A stretch of 64,000 nucleotides of DNA from Artemisia argyi (Eukaryota > Streptophyta > Magnoliopsida > Asterales > Asteraceae), in the NCBI GenBank assembly GCA_030686995.1, contig CM060709.1:271363913-271427912 (forward strand). Direction: 5' to 3'. Under the pieces are notes generated by a model. The model was not told where the DNA came from, made no database searches, and was given only the letters and a program-made list of their open reading frames with translations. This document shows positions 47,723 to 63,195 of the stretch, piece by piece. A program made the translations under genes and the position numbers. Numbering within the stretch: the first letter of the stretch is position 1; each line of letters opens with the position of its first letter.

Positions 47723-47838
47723 AAAATCGGTCTCTTAATTGACCTGACCAAATTCCCTCAGGTTAAACTGGTTTCTTGTCCAAAATCGGTCTCTTAATTG
47801 ACCTGACCAAATTCCCTCAGGTTAAACGTTTCTTGTCC
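47723..47838 (+). repeat. Tandem duplication of 59 bp
   Basis: AAAATCGGTCTCTTAATTG starts at 47723 and again at 47782, with the rest of each unit the same except for a 3-base loss in the second. Confidence 0.9.
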
Positions 47839-47854
47839 AAAACAAGTTCCTAGT

Positions 47855-48131
47855 TAGTGTGAGCATCGCAGACCCCAAAACCGATCGGACCGACCGAACC
47901 AAAGGACCACGGTCAGATCTCGGTCCCAACTTTTTCCTTATTTCGGTCTCGGTCCGGTCTTACGTACAAACCGACCAATAATTAATGCCTTCTTGGACCG
48001 GACCGACCGAAAGACTGAACTGGACCGGACCAACCGGACTGGACCGAACACATTCAGCCCGATCCTCGGTCGGTGGTTTTGGTCTAATTCAGTCTTGGTC
48101 CGGTTCGGTCTTAAACCAATGCTCAGCCCTA
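47855..48131 (+). mobile_element. hAT-like MITE rich in CGGACCGACC
   Basis: Ends TAGTGTGAGCATCG and CAATGCTCAGCCCTA are inverted with a few mismatches. The flanks TTCCTAGT and TTCCCAGT form an 8-base duplication with one mismatch. The interior is built of CCGGACCGACC-type repeats. 277 bases, non-coding. Confidence 0.68.
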
Positions 48132-48362
48132 TTCCCAGTGATCAAGTTAGTTCACAATTCAACCGGTTGAACAACTCGAGTTAGCCTGGTTTTAAAACAT
48201 TAGGTGTACATATCACTCAGGGGTGGACTTAGGGGATTCCCGGGAACCTGGTGGATGTTTGTCGCCTAGTGTAAATTCTCGTTGAAAATACAGATTTTTC
48301 TGAAATGAATTTGGTCCCGAAATTTTGTGTCATACAAATACATGGCGCTTTTAGTTTGTCGA

Positions 48363-48365
<3 letters not shown>

Positions 48366-48435
<70 letters not shown>
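48366..48435 (+). repeat. (TA)n microsatellite
   Basis: About 34 TA units, ending directly at a small inverted-repeat element. Confidence 0.95.
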
Positions 48436-48437
<2 letters not shown>

Positions 48438-48613
48438 GGATAGCTTGGCTACAATTTTTGTAGCCAATTAGCTACAATCCTTCATAAAAAATACACTAGC
48501 ATTGAATCAGGGACTCACAAAAAAAAATCAGGACCCACAAAATGAATCAGGGACCCACATTTATAGCACAAAATTGTAGCTAATTGGCAACGATTAATTG
48601 TAGCTAATATTTT

Positions 48614-48615
<2 letters not shown>
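48436..48615 (+). mobile_element. Small inverted-repeat element between microsatellites
   Basis: The left 45 bases (GGGGATAGCTTGGCTACAAT then GTAGCCAATTAGCTACAAT) are inverted, with mismatches, to the right 45 bases (ATTGTAGCTAATTGGCAACG then TTGTAGCTAATATTTTCC). It is flanked by TA repeats on the left and CA then TA repeats on the right, suggesting insertion into a microsatellite. Superfamily is not assigned. Confidence 0.6.

Positions 48616-48682
<67 letters not shown>
48616..48682 (+). repeat. (CA)n(TA)n compound microsatellite
   Basis: About 18 CA units, then about 15 TA units. Confidence 0.95.
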
Positions 48683-48685
<3 letters not shown>

Positions 48686-48766
48686 AAGAAAAAAGAAAAA
48701 GAAAAATCTTCTTAATTTCTTTACTAATTTTAATAAAACCGTACATTTTAGTTTATATTTCTTTAC

Positions 48767-49916
48767 TGTTGTAAACAAGAATTGAGGGAATGAAAATATT
48801 CTTCAATTCATATTATAATACCAGAAATACATGAGGTATATGTAAGATAAATAGTAGGGTAAAAAGCCTAATAGCTAAATGGGCCGTGGGCCTCCTATGA
48901 GCTATATGGACATTCACTAATAATTATCCATAACACTCCTTCTTGGATGTCCATATTGTTAATACGCTTAGAAAATGTTGCCTCATTAAAAACCATATCA
49001 GGAAAACCCAGTGGGACAAAACCATGACTAAGGACAAAAAGAGTGCAGCGCGTATTGTCTCCCTATGATGATTATATAACTTGAGCTCTTTGAGTCGACG
49101 CATCCCAATGTTGTGACTTAGTTTCCTAAATGTTAAGGTAGGAAGCGCCTTGATAAATAGATCCCTCCAAGTTGTCGCTTGAACGAACTTCTTTAAGTTA
49201 AGCAACGCATGCTGCATTATTTTCATTCAAAATTGTTGGTGCCCCCTTTTCTGAAAAATACCACATGATCTACATATGTGTTGTATCACACTTCTTAACC
49301 AAATACATTCTCGACTTGCTTCATGGATCACTAGAATTTCTGCATTGTTAAGTGACGTTGCTGAGATTATCTGCTTTATTGAACTCCATGAGATGAGATT
49401 GTTGTTCTTCTACTTGTAAATACATATCCATTTTGAGATCGACCATTGTGAGAGTTAGACATATATTCTGCATCTGCAATACCAACTAAACTTGTATTTG
49501 ATGGGTTAGTGAAATATAAACCAATATCCTTTGTACCTTGAAAATACCGAAATATTTGTTTTACTCCATTTGAGGATTATGCCTCGTTAAAACCTTCCTA
49601 AATAAAACCAGTGGGACAAAATTATAGTGAAGGAAAAAGAGTACATAACTCCTTTATACGCTCGGGGATGTTACCTCATTAAAAACCTTGCCGGAAAACC
49701 CTGGGGACAAAACCATGATCAAGGGAAAAAGAATTGAGGAGACAAAATCGTACTGATAACATGTTGTAAACAAGAATTGAGGGAATGAAAATATTCTTCC
49801 ATTTATATTATAATGTCAAAGATACATAAGGTATATATAAGATAAACAGTAGGGTAAAAACACTAATAGCTAAATGAACCGTGGGATATATGATCCACTA
49901 ATAATTATCCTTAACA
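48767..49916 (-). mobile_element. Short deleted Copia derivative
   Basis: Direct repeats 48767-48935 and 49762-49916 begin TGTTGTAAACAAGAATTGAG and end AACA. They are flanked by TTTAC at 48762-48766 and 49917-49921. On the minus strand a primer-site-like TGTTATCAGTACG follows the LTR at 49762. The interior is only 826 bases. It holds a decayed end of Copia RNase H plus three copies of a CATTAAAAACC..GGGACAAAACCATGA phrase. The LTRs have diverged by substitutions and by about 14 bases in length, so it is older than the element at 44126. Confidence 0.88.
49040..49560 (-). pseudogene. Copia RNase H relic
   Basis: Minus-strand frames read GLYFTNPSNTSLVGIADAEY, then TTISWSSIKQ, HEASRECIWLRS and finally DLFIKALPTLTFRKL with HNIGMRRLKEL. 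These match the RNase H and tail of Copia polyproteins (ADAD, TKALP, GMR motifs). Stops and frame changes interrupt it. All upstream domains are missing from the element. Confidence 0.85.
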
Positions 49917-49921
49917 TTTAC

Positions 49922-50291
49922 TTTATTTTTGAGAAAATAAAAATTTATGCATCTGATGAGGGTCCGCCCCTAATATCACTTAAGCGAAGAGTCTACGAGA
50001 CTTCAAAATGTCACCACAACAAACATGTAACTCGCTATGACAAACATAGACAAATCATTTGTACACATTTGTTTTACTGTTCTACACCTTTTCCGAATAA
50101 TAGGGGTGGTCATAATTTTAAGGGGAAAAAAAGAACCTTTTTAAGCCAAAACAGCACAAACTTGACTCTATTGTTTAATACAGTAGTTGGTTGGAAACAG
50201 ACTTGTTCTTGTTTATAACCTCGAGTTAAACACTGTTACTTTTAATAACATTGATATAATCATCCTCACAAAAACACACACAGAGAGAACA
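49922..50291 (+). other. Upstream region of the small membrane-protein gene
   Basis: It should hold the promoter and leader of the gene at 50292. The last part (ACACACACAGAGAGAACA) is a plausible 5' leader. No clear TATA box was chosen. The neighbouring Copia derivative ends at 49916, so the promoter, if within this stretch, is at most about 370 bases long. Confidence 0.4.
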
Positions 50292-52445
50292 ATGATCTCA
50301 AGACATAGATCTTTTCAGTTGTTATTATTCTTGACATCAATTAGTCTTCAGTTCTTTTCTGGTTCGTTTCTCAGATCTCTCATTTAATCACATGTAATTG
50401 TTCTCTTTGTTGATTGTTGAATTAGTTATTATTTATTCTGTTATGTTATAGATAATTGTTTAGGATTTATGTCTGAGTTGATTTTGACCTCTTTTATTTG
50501 TATATTTACCTGTTATACATTTATTCTTGAAATATGCTAATGGACTGCGGTTTTTAAAGTTTGAGCCAACTTAAGCTAAATTTGATGTGTATGGTGATTA
50601 GGGAATTTTGTGCCATGTGTGTGAAAATGATTTACGACTCCGTAGTAAGTAGTAACAAGTATGGACATATGGATGTCAAAGATGCAACTGCTTTTGCTTT
50701 ATAGGGTTAGATGAAGGGCTTAGGTCCTCGTCTGTTATGCTTTCGTCACGGATTAGTCACTAAGAACATACAGGATGACTAGCTATGAAGCTTTCTTATT
50801 GCTGTTGATATCAGTTTAATTAAATCGACTAGGCAATGTGTTGAGAAATATTAGAACTCTTGAATGAACACTCAAAATATAAATGTATTAGATCTACACC
50901 AAGATATGATACTTTAAACTTGCCATTTTGTATTAATCTTGCCATTTGGATAAAAAAGTGTAGATTGGCAGGGACACCTCAACCCTGTGTACCATAATGG
51001 TACCCATCAACCCTACCCAGCAAAGGTTTGATGCCTGTGAAATACCTCCACCCAATACCCAACCATGCTGCGGAACGGAATCGAACTCGCGTCCTTTAGT
51101 TGGATCAAGACATGAAGACATCACATGGTTGGGCCCAGGCTTCTAAGGTAGCTGGTTGATATCATTAGAGTTTGTGGTCCCCAAGTGAGGACTTCCTGGT
51201 TGGTCACCCAACCCGGTACTACTCTCACCTAGGCTCGCTTAACTTAATAAGCTTCACCCAGTGGACCACAAAGCCCCATGATATCTTGCCATTTCGTAAT
51301 ATTAACCATAATGTTTATTTATTTTTTATTTGAAGAGACAAAAAAGTGTTTATATTAGTCAACTCTAGTCAACCTGTCCCATCTAGCCACCTCCAAAAAT
51401 TATCAGGCTAGACTTCCTATGAATGTCTAACATGACCTGCAGTCACAGTAAAAATGTTGAGTTATGTGTTTCAGAATAAAACTACAAGTTTTTCAACCTA
51501 ATGATAACACCTTCGCTAATGCCCGCTTGTTGCAACGGATTTAAAACTGACATTAGTTTTTGAAGCCGTGATCTTATAACTTTTGGGAATATCAATTATT
51601 TGATTTTAGCATTAGTCATAAGATAATAAGTACATGAGTAATTTGTAGTTAAAGCTCAAAATCAAACTATACACTAAAATGAGTAATTAAGTATCATATT
51701 AGATTGGACAGACACAAAAATTTATTGGATTAGTTGGATGTTAAAACGTAGAGTTTGATGGGTTTAGGGGTTAATTTGTTATTTTACTATACTTAAAGGG
51801 TTCTAAAATGTAATGTAAATGAAAAAAGGGCTAAATTTTCATTGCAGTAAACTTAAAAGCTCTGTTTTGAAGTGTCTTCAAAGTCCACTGTCCATAAACA
51901 GTAGACTTGAAGGTAATATGGAAGCCATAGTCTTAACTGATTATGAAGTAGTTACAAATGGTATAATTTGTGTTCAGGATCAGACGTACATGAAATAGTT
52001 TTGGTAATAAAATTAATTGTTCTGATTTGCGTACCGTAAGTATGCATATACATTATGAATCTCATTTGCTGAAATGTTGAACCTAAGTTTAAATTGCCTC
52101 ATTTAGTGTGTGCTGGTCTATTACAGTTGAGTTACACCTATCTATGACACAATTGTTTCCGAGGTCTCAAAATGTTAACAATTTCTTGTACTATAAATCA
52201 TTTCAGGGCTTTCTCAAGATTCAAATTCCAGAACTGTAATAAAGGTTGATGCTCATTCTTCTTCAAGTGGCAAAACTGGATCTACAATACTCATAGTATG
52301 CATCACACTTGCAGCAGTTGCGGGTTTGTCATTTTTCCTTTTCAAGTTATGGCAAAAGAAGAAACGTGATGAACAATATGCTCGTCTATTGAAATTGTTT
52401 GAACAAGATGACGAGCTTGAGCTTGAACTTGGTCTTCGTGATTGA
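50292..52445 (+). CDS. Small single-pass membrane protein, 102 residues
   Basis: Two coding exons, 50292-50361 and 52207-52445, joined by GT-AG, encode 102 residues in one frame. Residues 1-24 look like a signal peptide (hydrophobic LLLFLTSISLQFF, then SG). A short Ser-rich outer part (25-49) has no cysteine. Residues 50-70 form one membrane segment (ILIVCITLAAVAGLSFFLF). A basic stop-transfer patch (KLWQKKKRDEQ) follows, and an acidic cytoplasmic tail ends DDELELELGLRD. This predicts a type I protein of the secretory route or plasma membrane. I do not recognise a named family and assign no function. Intron 1 (1845 bases) carries a SINE. Possible splice sites after the stop (CAAG|GTACAG near 52459; ACAG|GTGTAA near 52926) suggest a spliced 3' UTR. 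Confidence 0.8.
50948..51282 (-). mobile_element. SINE with a 5S rRNA-like head
   Basis: A 335-base insert is flanked by a perfect 12-base duplication ATCTTGCCATTT (50936-50947 and 51283-51294). On the minus strand its first 110 bases contain AGTTAAGCGAGCCTAGG and GTTGGGTGACC..AGGAAGTCC, closely resembling the A and C boxes of the 5S rRNA internal promoter, with GAGAGTAGTAC between as in 5S. Further in is a tRNA-type B box, GAGTTCGATTCC. The 3' end is a short T run (ACTTTTTTATCC). It codes for no protein. Size, duplication and pol III boxes fit a SINE moved by a LINE; Cassandra-type LTR elements, the other known 5S carriers in plants, have TG...CA ends and 5-base duplications. Confidence 0.82.
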
Positions 52446-53446
52446 GTTAGTTCAACCAAGGTACAGATCCTTACTGATTGTTTCTACAAATGCATCAGCC
52501 AACTTCATATCTGTTCCCAACTGTCTCTATACTTAGTAGGTTCATGAATGATTCAATCTTTCAACTTTCAAGACATTGCTTGCCGAAGTTTGAATATTGT
52601 ATAGCGTATGCACAGAATCATGAGAATCCAACTGTCTGAGGCTTTAAACATATAGTTTGTGAAATGGATCATGTCATCCACTTATCCAATTGTATATTGT
52701 TGTTCAACATGTTCAGATCTAGAGTATATAATTCTTGACATTATAATTTAGCAAAACAACAATCTATATTAATGATAACATGGTTTGCATCATTTCTCAT
52801 GTCTTATGTCATCATACCATGCTCGTAATTGTGAAGTGGTGTCTATAGGATTCCTTTTTGTTTGATTCTGATTATGAAGATACTTGACTGCTATGTGACG
52901 GTGATTTTTGACCTTCATCATACAGGTGTAAATGATAGGCTTGCATCAGGAAGGTGAGTCACAGCATCCAGATCTCTGAAGAATAGCGCACAAACTTCGC
53001 ATTAAAATTTGTATAATTTGTATCAACATGATAAAAAAAAATGTAGTCATCTTCCATTTTTGTGTCCTTGTAGTCATATCTGCTTTCTTTCTCGTCTTGT
53101 CTATGTTTTATAGGGAAAGAGTGTACTTTTCATATGTTGCACATAGATTCTTTTGATGAATTTGTATAAACAACTGAGAGAGCTTCAGATACACATCCAC
53201 ACCCAGAGTATGTGTATATAGGCAAGTGCAGCTGATTGGTTGTTTGGCCTAGCAGCTAATGTACCCTTTAGGAGTTAATCAATGCATTACTTGCATTGCG
53301 ACTGAGCAAGGGTTAGCTTCATATCAAACACGACTCAAGATCCCTCATATCAAACACGACTTAAAAACGCTATTGTGAGTTGTTTTACAGGGCCTGAACA
53401 CACCAGTGCGCAGCCTTTAGCCAGTAGAGTATCTGACCCAATTCAA
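52446..53446 (+). other. 3' region of the membrane-protein gene
   Basis: It likely holds a 3' UTR with one or two introns (GTACAG near 52460, CATACAG near 52926, GTGAGTC near 52952). No further coding exon is evident. The transcript end is not determinable. Confidence 0.35.
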
Positions 53447-54191
53447 CTATATAGTGATAGAGGATTTCATAGTTAGAACCTTTCTCTGGTTTTACGTACC
53501 AAACAAAATAATTGAATTCAGGTAATTTCTCTGGTCAATTTCTGTTTTGTTACCAAACATGCCCTCGGGTGGGGGAACTGCATTTTTAGAAGATTCAATT
53601 GTTTACTAATTTGCATTCAGGTTACATTGGTTGATTTCGGGTCAACATGTTTGACCAGCACGAAACAGTCTCTTATCAGTTTTGTAGAGCCATTCCGGCA
53701 CAAGTATAACTTCATTTGGAGTACTTACTACTTGAATTGCCTTACGTGCATCACATGTCAAGAATTATCACTCTCACGTGCATCATTAGTGGTAGCCATT
53801 TCCACACATCAGATTACTTAGGATCGTTCTTGACTCATCTCTAAATATATGAGAGGTCTCAAGTTTATTTTTTGTTAGGTGCAAACAACCAACTCTGATA
53901 TTACGCCTACCTTCCCAAAAAATAGGAGTTTACCCGGTTTGTGTGGCGATGAACTCGAACCACGTGGATTAGTCAGCTAAATGATCGGAATCCATGTTTA
54001 CCCAAAAACAAGGGGGAAAAAATGACCCAAAACCCTAAAATAATATCCAAGAAAATTGGTTGGAAGTACCAAAAGAACTTGATACATAAGCTGCTTACAT
54101 CCATTGAATATTTCAGATGAGCAAAAATTATGATAATATTAAAGAGCAAGTCTCAAAGGTTCTAACTATGAAATCCTCTATCACTATATAG
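53447..54191. repeat. Perfect 37-bp inverted repeat, 671-bp spacer
   Basis: Arm 1 (53447-53483) starts CTATATAGTGATAGAGG and ends AGTTAGAACCTTT; arm 2 (54155-54191) is its exact reverse complement. Sequence just outside and just inside the arms does not pair. The spacer contains an oligo-A-free, tRNA-B-box-like ACTCGAACCACG near 53952 and no gene. The arms lie in the gap between two genes that converge: the membrane-protein gene and HSP70. It may be a fold-back element or a scar of a local inverted duplication. Confidence 0.8.
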
Positions 54192-54348
54192 TACTCTTTT
54201 ATAGTTTTATATCTAAAGCATCAAAGTGGAATAAAAGAAGAAAAAGGCGAAGAATTCAAGCAAAAGAAAAACCATTATACACAACTTCAACAGAAATGGC
54301 CAGATCAAAAATCTTGACATACTACCTCAATCATAAATGTCATATAGC

Positions 54349-60159
<5,811 letters not shown>

Positions 60160-60330
60160 TTTTGCTGTTGTTATAAAAAAAGATGGTTTCTCGCAGCGGC
60201 TTAAACCCTAGAGAGATTAGGGGAGAAGACGGAGGAGAAGTGAAAGGGGAAATGAGTTTCCGGGGGAGGAGAGGATAAGAGTGGGGGGATTGGGGAGGAG
60301 GGGTTAGGTGGTCCTACCTTTTTGTAAATT
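60160..60330 (-). promoter_or_regulatory. HSP70 leader and core promoter region
   Basis: On the minus strand this is strongly pyrimidine-rich (CCTCTCCTCCCCCGGAAAC), the kind of Y-patch and leader common in plant housekeeping genes. No clear TATA box and no regular heat-shock element (alternating GAA/TTC) was seen. Confidence 0.4.
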
Positions 60331-61456
60331 TAGATTTACCACATTTCTAATCGTAAAAACGAGCGGTTTGTCCGCGCGTTGCTGCGGGATGCTATGTTGA
60401 TGTATAAAATAACTGTGGTAACGTTTATTCAGGTGCAATGGTTTGAAGTTATGTGGTCTTGGTATGTGTGACATTTATAGTTATATTTGGGATCATTTGA
60501 GTATGAACTTTATTAACGTCGAGTTTCTAACTTATTCATGTGGCAAAGATTATTTGTGCAACATGTATAAGTTACAAAAATAGTGGTAACTAATAATAAA
60601 AAAACTTTAAAATACAAAGAGTCACGAAAAGCTTGTGGCGGTATACAAAAACATACTTTATATATCTAAGTGCAAAACATTTCATCAGCAAAAGAATGGG
60701 TTCAACCTCACGTTATGCTAATGTTTCAGTTATAAGGGAACCAAGATGTAGCTTTTTTATTTTCAATGTACTTAGCAACGACATTTGTTTTTGCGTGCAA
60801 ACCGTCTTTGAGTTTGATTTGCTTGAGACTGTTGTGAAAGCGGTTCCTTGCCGTTTGCGTTCAACCTCATAAATAAGCTTTGAGCCACTCCGGCTGGTGG
60901 AGCTCCTGCATGTTAACACTCCTGCAGCACCAAACATAGCTTTAGGTATGGAAAAAATCATGGGAAGCAGCTACCCGAATTTGTTAATAGCAAGCTTTTC
61001 GAGCCTTTAAGTCCCAACAGCCAACTACAATGAACAAAAGACTGAATGTAAATACATGGTTGTATAGTATATGGGTCGATTGAATACGGCTATAAACATA
61101 AATCACCAACAGCTTTTAGGATAACATTTTTGGAATACCAATGCAGTTTATATCCTTTTTTCAATCACTCTGTTAATACAAATAATGTCAAAAACGTTAT
61201 TTGCATTATTCGGTCTTCTTGTGTTTTGATAATCACAAAATATAAAGACATGTTATGTAAAGTTACGGTTAATAAGTTTTTAATCGACGAAACTCGTTTC
61301 TTTTGCGTAGCTACTGCAACGTCACTTCAAGTATTTTCTCCTAAACTTACATTTTTAAGTTTGACAAAATATTTTCACAAAAGTATTTTTGTGTTTTTAA
61401 AGAAATGTTTTATTAAAAAAATATATTCAAAATTCAAATTTGTAACAGCTATATTT
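60331..61456 (+). other. Intergenic, nothing recognised
   Basis: A minus-strand frame of 82 codons at 60713-60961 has near-ordinary amino-acid composition (with FGAAGVLTCRSSTSRSG), but no family is recognised. The remainder is AT-rich. Confidence 0.3.
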
Positions 61457-61477
61457 CCCCCCCCCCCCCCCCCCCCC
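61457..61477 (+). repeat. (C)21 homopolymer
   Basis: About 21 consecutive C. It lies just upstream of the Copia-type LTR. Confidence 0.9.
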
Positions 61478-61730
61478 AAACAGTTGAGTTTTCACCACGT
61501 CAGGACAAAAAGGGGAGCGTCTGCCGGGACGGTCCCTTAAAGTGATCAGCGGTCCTTTAGTGATAAAGGACCGTCGCCTGTTTAAGGGACCGCCACCTCC
61601 CTCCTGTCGTGTATAAATAGTGAACTGTTCCTCTTAAAAAAAAGAGTCTTCCGCACACAAAAAATTTCTGTTTTATTTTTGTTTCTTCTTTGATCACTAT
61701 AACATGTCGGTATATGTTTATAAATGATTT

Positions 61731-61853
61731 CCTCTTCCGCAAAGTGCAAGAGAAGAACTCTTGACGTAGATGAAGATTCGAGATGCTAAAGTGTGTCCCT
61801 CTTCCGCAAAGTGCAAGAGAAGAACTCTCGACGTAGATGAAGATTCGAGATGT
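61731..61853 (+). repeat. Tandem duplication of 67 bp
   Basis: CCTCTTCCGCAAAGTGCAAG starts at 61731 and 61798. The units continue with AGAAGAACTC, GACGTAGATGAAGATTCGAG and differ at only a few positions. Inside the second Copia LTR. Confidence 0.88.
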
Positions 61854-62069
61854 TATAGGTGTCCACACATAAACGTAACAAGTGTTACGGTTATAGGTCT
61901 TGTAAATATTGTAAATACTTCTGACTTGTGTGTGAGTCGAGGATGGAGTTATGTGTGTGAACTTGGAAGAAGATGAAGATCCAAGAAGTCTTGTAACTAG
62001 ATTAGCTCATGTATTTGTTGTGAGGAGAGTGATGTTCTAGTGCGTAGGTTAGGACTTAGTTGAGTCATT

Positions 62070-62265
62070 GTGTAAAGGCTTGGATCGGGTGATGGTCCAA
62101 GTGTGTCTTGTGTGAAGGCTTGGATCGGGTGATGATCCAAGTAAGTTTTAGTGTGAAGGCTTAGATCGGGTGATGATCTAAGTGTGTCTCGTGTGAAGGC
62201 TTGGATTGGGTGAAGATCCAAGTATACTATTTGTGTGAAGGCTTGGATCGGGTGAAGATTCAAGT
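62070..62265 (+). repeat. Five-copy 41-bp repeat, each with a hairpin
   Basis: TGTGAAGGCTTGGATCGGGT starts at about 62070, 62111, 62152, 62192 and 62234. Each unit contains the inverted pair CTTGGATC and GATCCAAG. In the third copy both arms changed (TTAGATC and GATCTAA), so pairing is kept. Lies in the presumed R/U5 part of the LTR. Confidence 0.85.
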
Positions 62266-63127
62266 TGGACAAGAGTGCTTGTTCGTATGGCCACGTGGGC
62301 CTTGGAGTAGATTGGTTCTAGCTACGATTAAAACTCGACATTCCGCTTAGTGTCGTTAAACCTTGTGTAAGCTTGTGTACGGATTGCTCCGCCTAAAGGA
62401 GTGTATTGATATAGTGATTGATAACTCTCGAGTGTGGTACTCGGGGAGTGGAATAGGACGAAGGAGTGAGCTTTGTACCGAACCACTATAAATCACCGCG
62501 TCTCTTGGTTGTGTTCTTTCTTTACTCTTTACATTACTTGTTTGTTTATGTTTGTTAGTAGCTAAATAGATATCACATAACAAGTAGAATTCAACAAGTT
62601 TGCAAAACAATATTAATCGGACCTAAAAACGGCAAAACGTTTTAGTAAGTAAAAAGAAACGGTGAAACTATTCAACCCCCCTTCTAGTTTCTGCACACTC
62701 CCTTTTGTGAATACTTATTTTGACTTTGTATCTCACTACATGATTCAAACTGATTTTAAGTATTATAAGGCTTTCTAAAAAAAGATAAAAGAGTTTGAAC
62801 TAATATAAATTTCAAACTATACTACTGTCAGAGGTTGCAGGGAAAGAACATGCAATACTTAATCTAAGGAAGAATAACAGGATTCAGGGAACGGTGGTGC
62901 AATATTTGCACGTATAATTTCTGTGCGCTTAACCTTCTCATATGATTCGGTCTTTGGCTTAGGAAAATGCCTGACATCAACCACATTCCTAACCTTTTTT
63001 TTAAAGTCATCTGCAAAGTAAACTCCATTTTTTGACCACCAAGATCTGAATCCCATTTAACACTCCTAAAACAGATTCCCAAATACCCTTTAAATTACAT
63101 ATATTATGATACATATGAACCATTTAC

Positions 63128-63195
63128 CTTAGCTCCTCTTTTGGTTCCAATTGGAGGTGGTTTAGGTGCGGCTACTTTTGGTGGTTCAGTTTCAG
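63128..63195 (-). CDS. Possible PsaE-like exon (partial, uncertain)
   Basis: On the minus strand, between an acceptor-like TTCTAG and a donor-like AAG|GTAAAT, 68 bases encode ETEPPKVAAPKPPPIGTKRG then AK. The phrase KPPPIGxKRGxK matches the segment just after the transit peptide of photosystem I subunit IV (PsaE), a stromal-side subunit that helps dock ferredoxin. The next expected residues (KILR-ESYW) were not found downstream. A neighbouring minus-strand frame (62859-63056, FADDFKKKVRNVVDVRHFPK) is not recognisably PsaE. This may therefore be an exon of another gene, an isolated relic, or chance. No other exon is confirmed. Confidence 0.3.

Larger units (their letters stand above)
61490..62697 (+). 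mobile_element. Second Copia-type LTR with tandem repeats
   Basis: It has a TATA box (GTATAAATAG at 61611). Its last 380 bases match the LTR at 9263-10144 in order (CTCGACATTCCGC, CTTGTGTAAGC, CTCTCGAGTGTGG, GTACTCGGGGAG, CCGAACCAC) and end ACTATTCAACCCCCCTTCTAG. No polyprotein follows, so it is solo or broken. The left boundary is approximate, and no target duplication was found. Confidence 0.65.

Noticed and set aside
48515..48778. 87-codon minus-strand frame with a long YI/CV repeat
   Set aside because: Translated (TA)n and (CA)n microsatellite.
50948..51282. Cassandra-type TRIM, because of the 5S-like sequence
   Set aside because: The flanking duplication is 12 bases, not 5. The insert lacks TG...CA ends and duplicated LTRs, and it ends in a T run, so a SINE fits better.
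60713..60961. 82-codon minus-strand frame with an ordinary composition
   Set aside because: No family recognised, no clear splice sites, and an overlapping plus-strand frame of equal length. Mentioned only as unassigned sequence.
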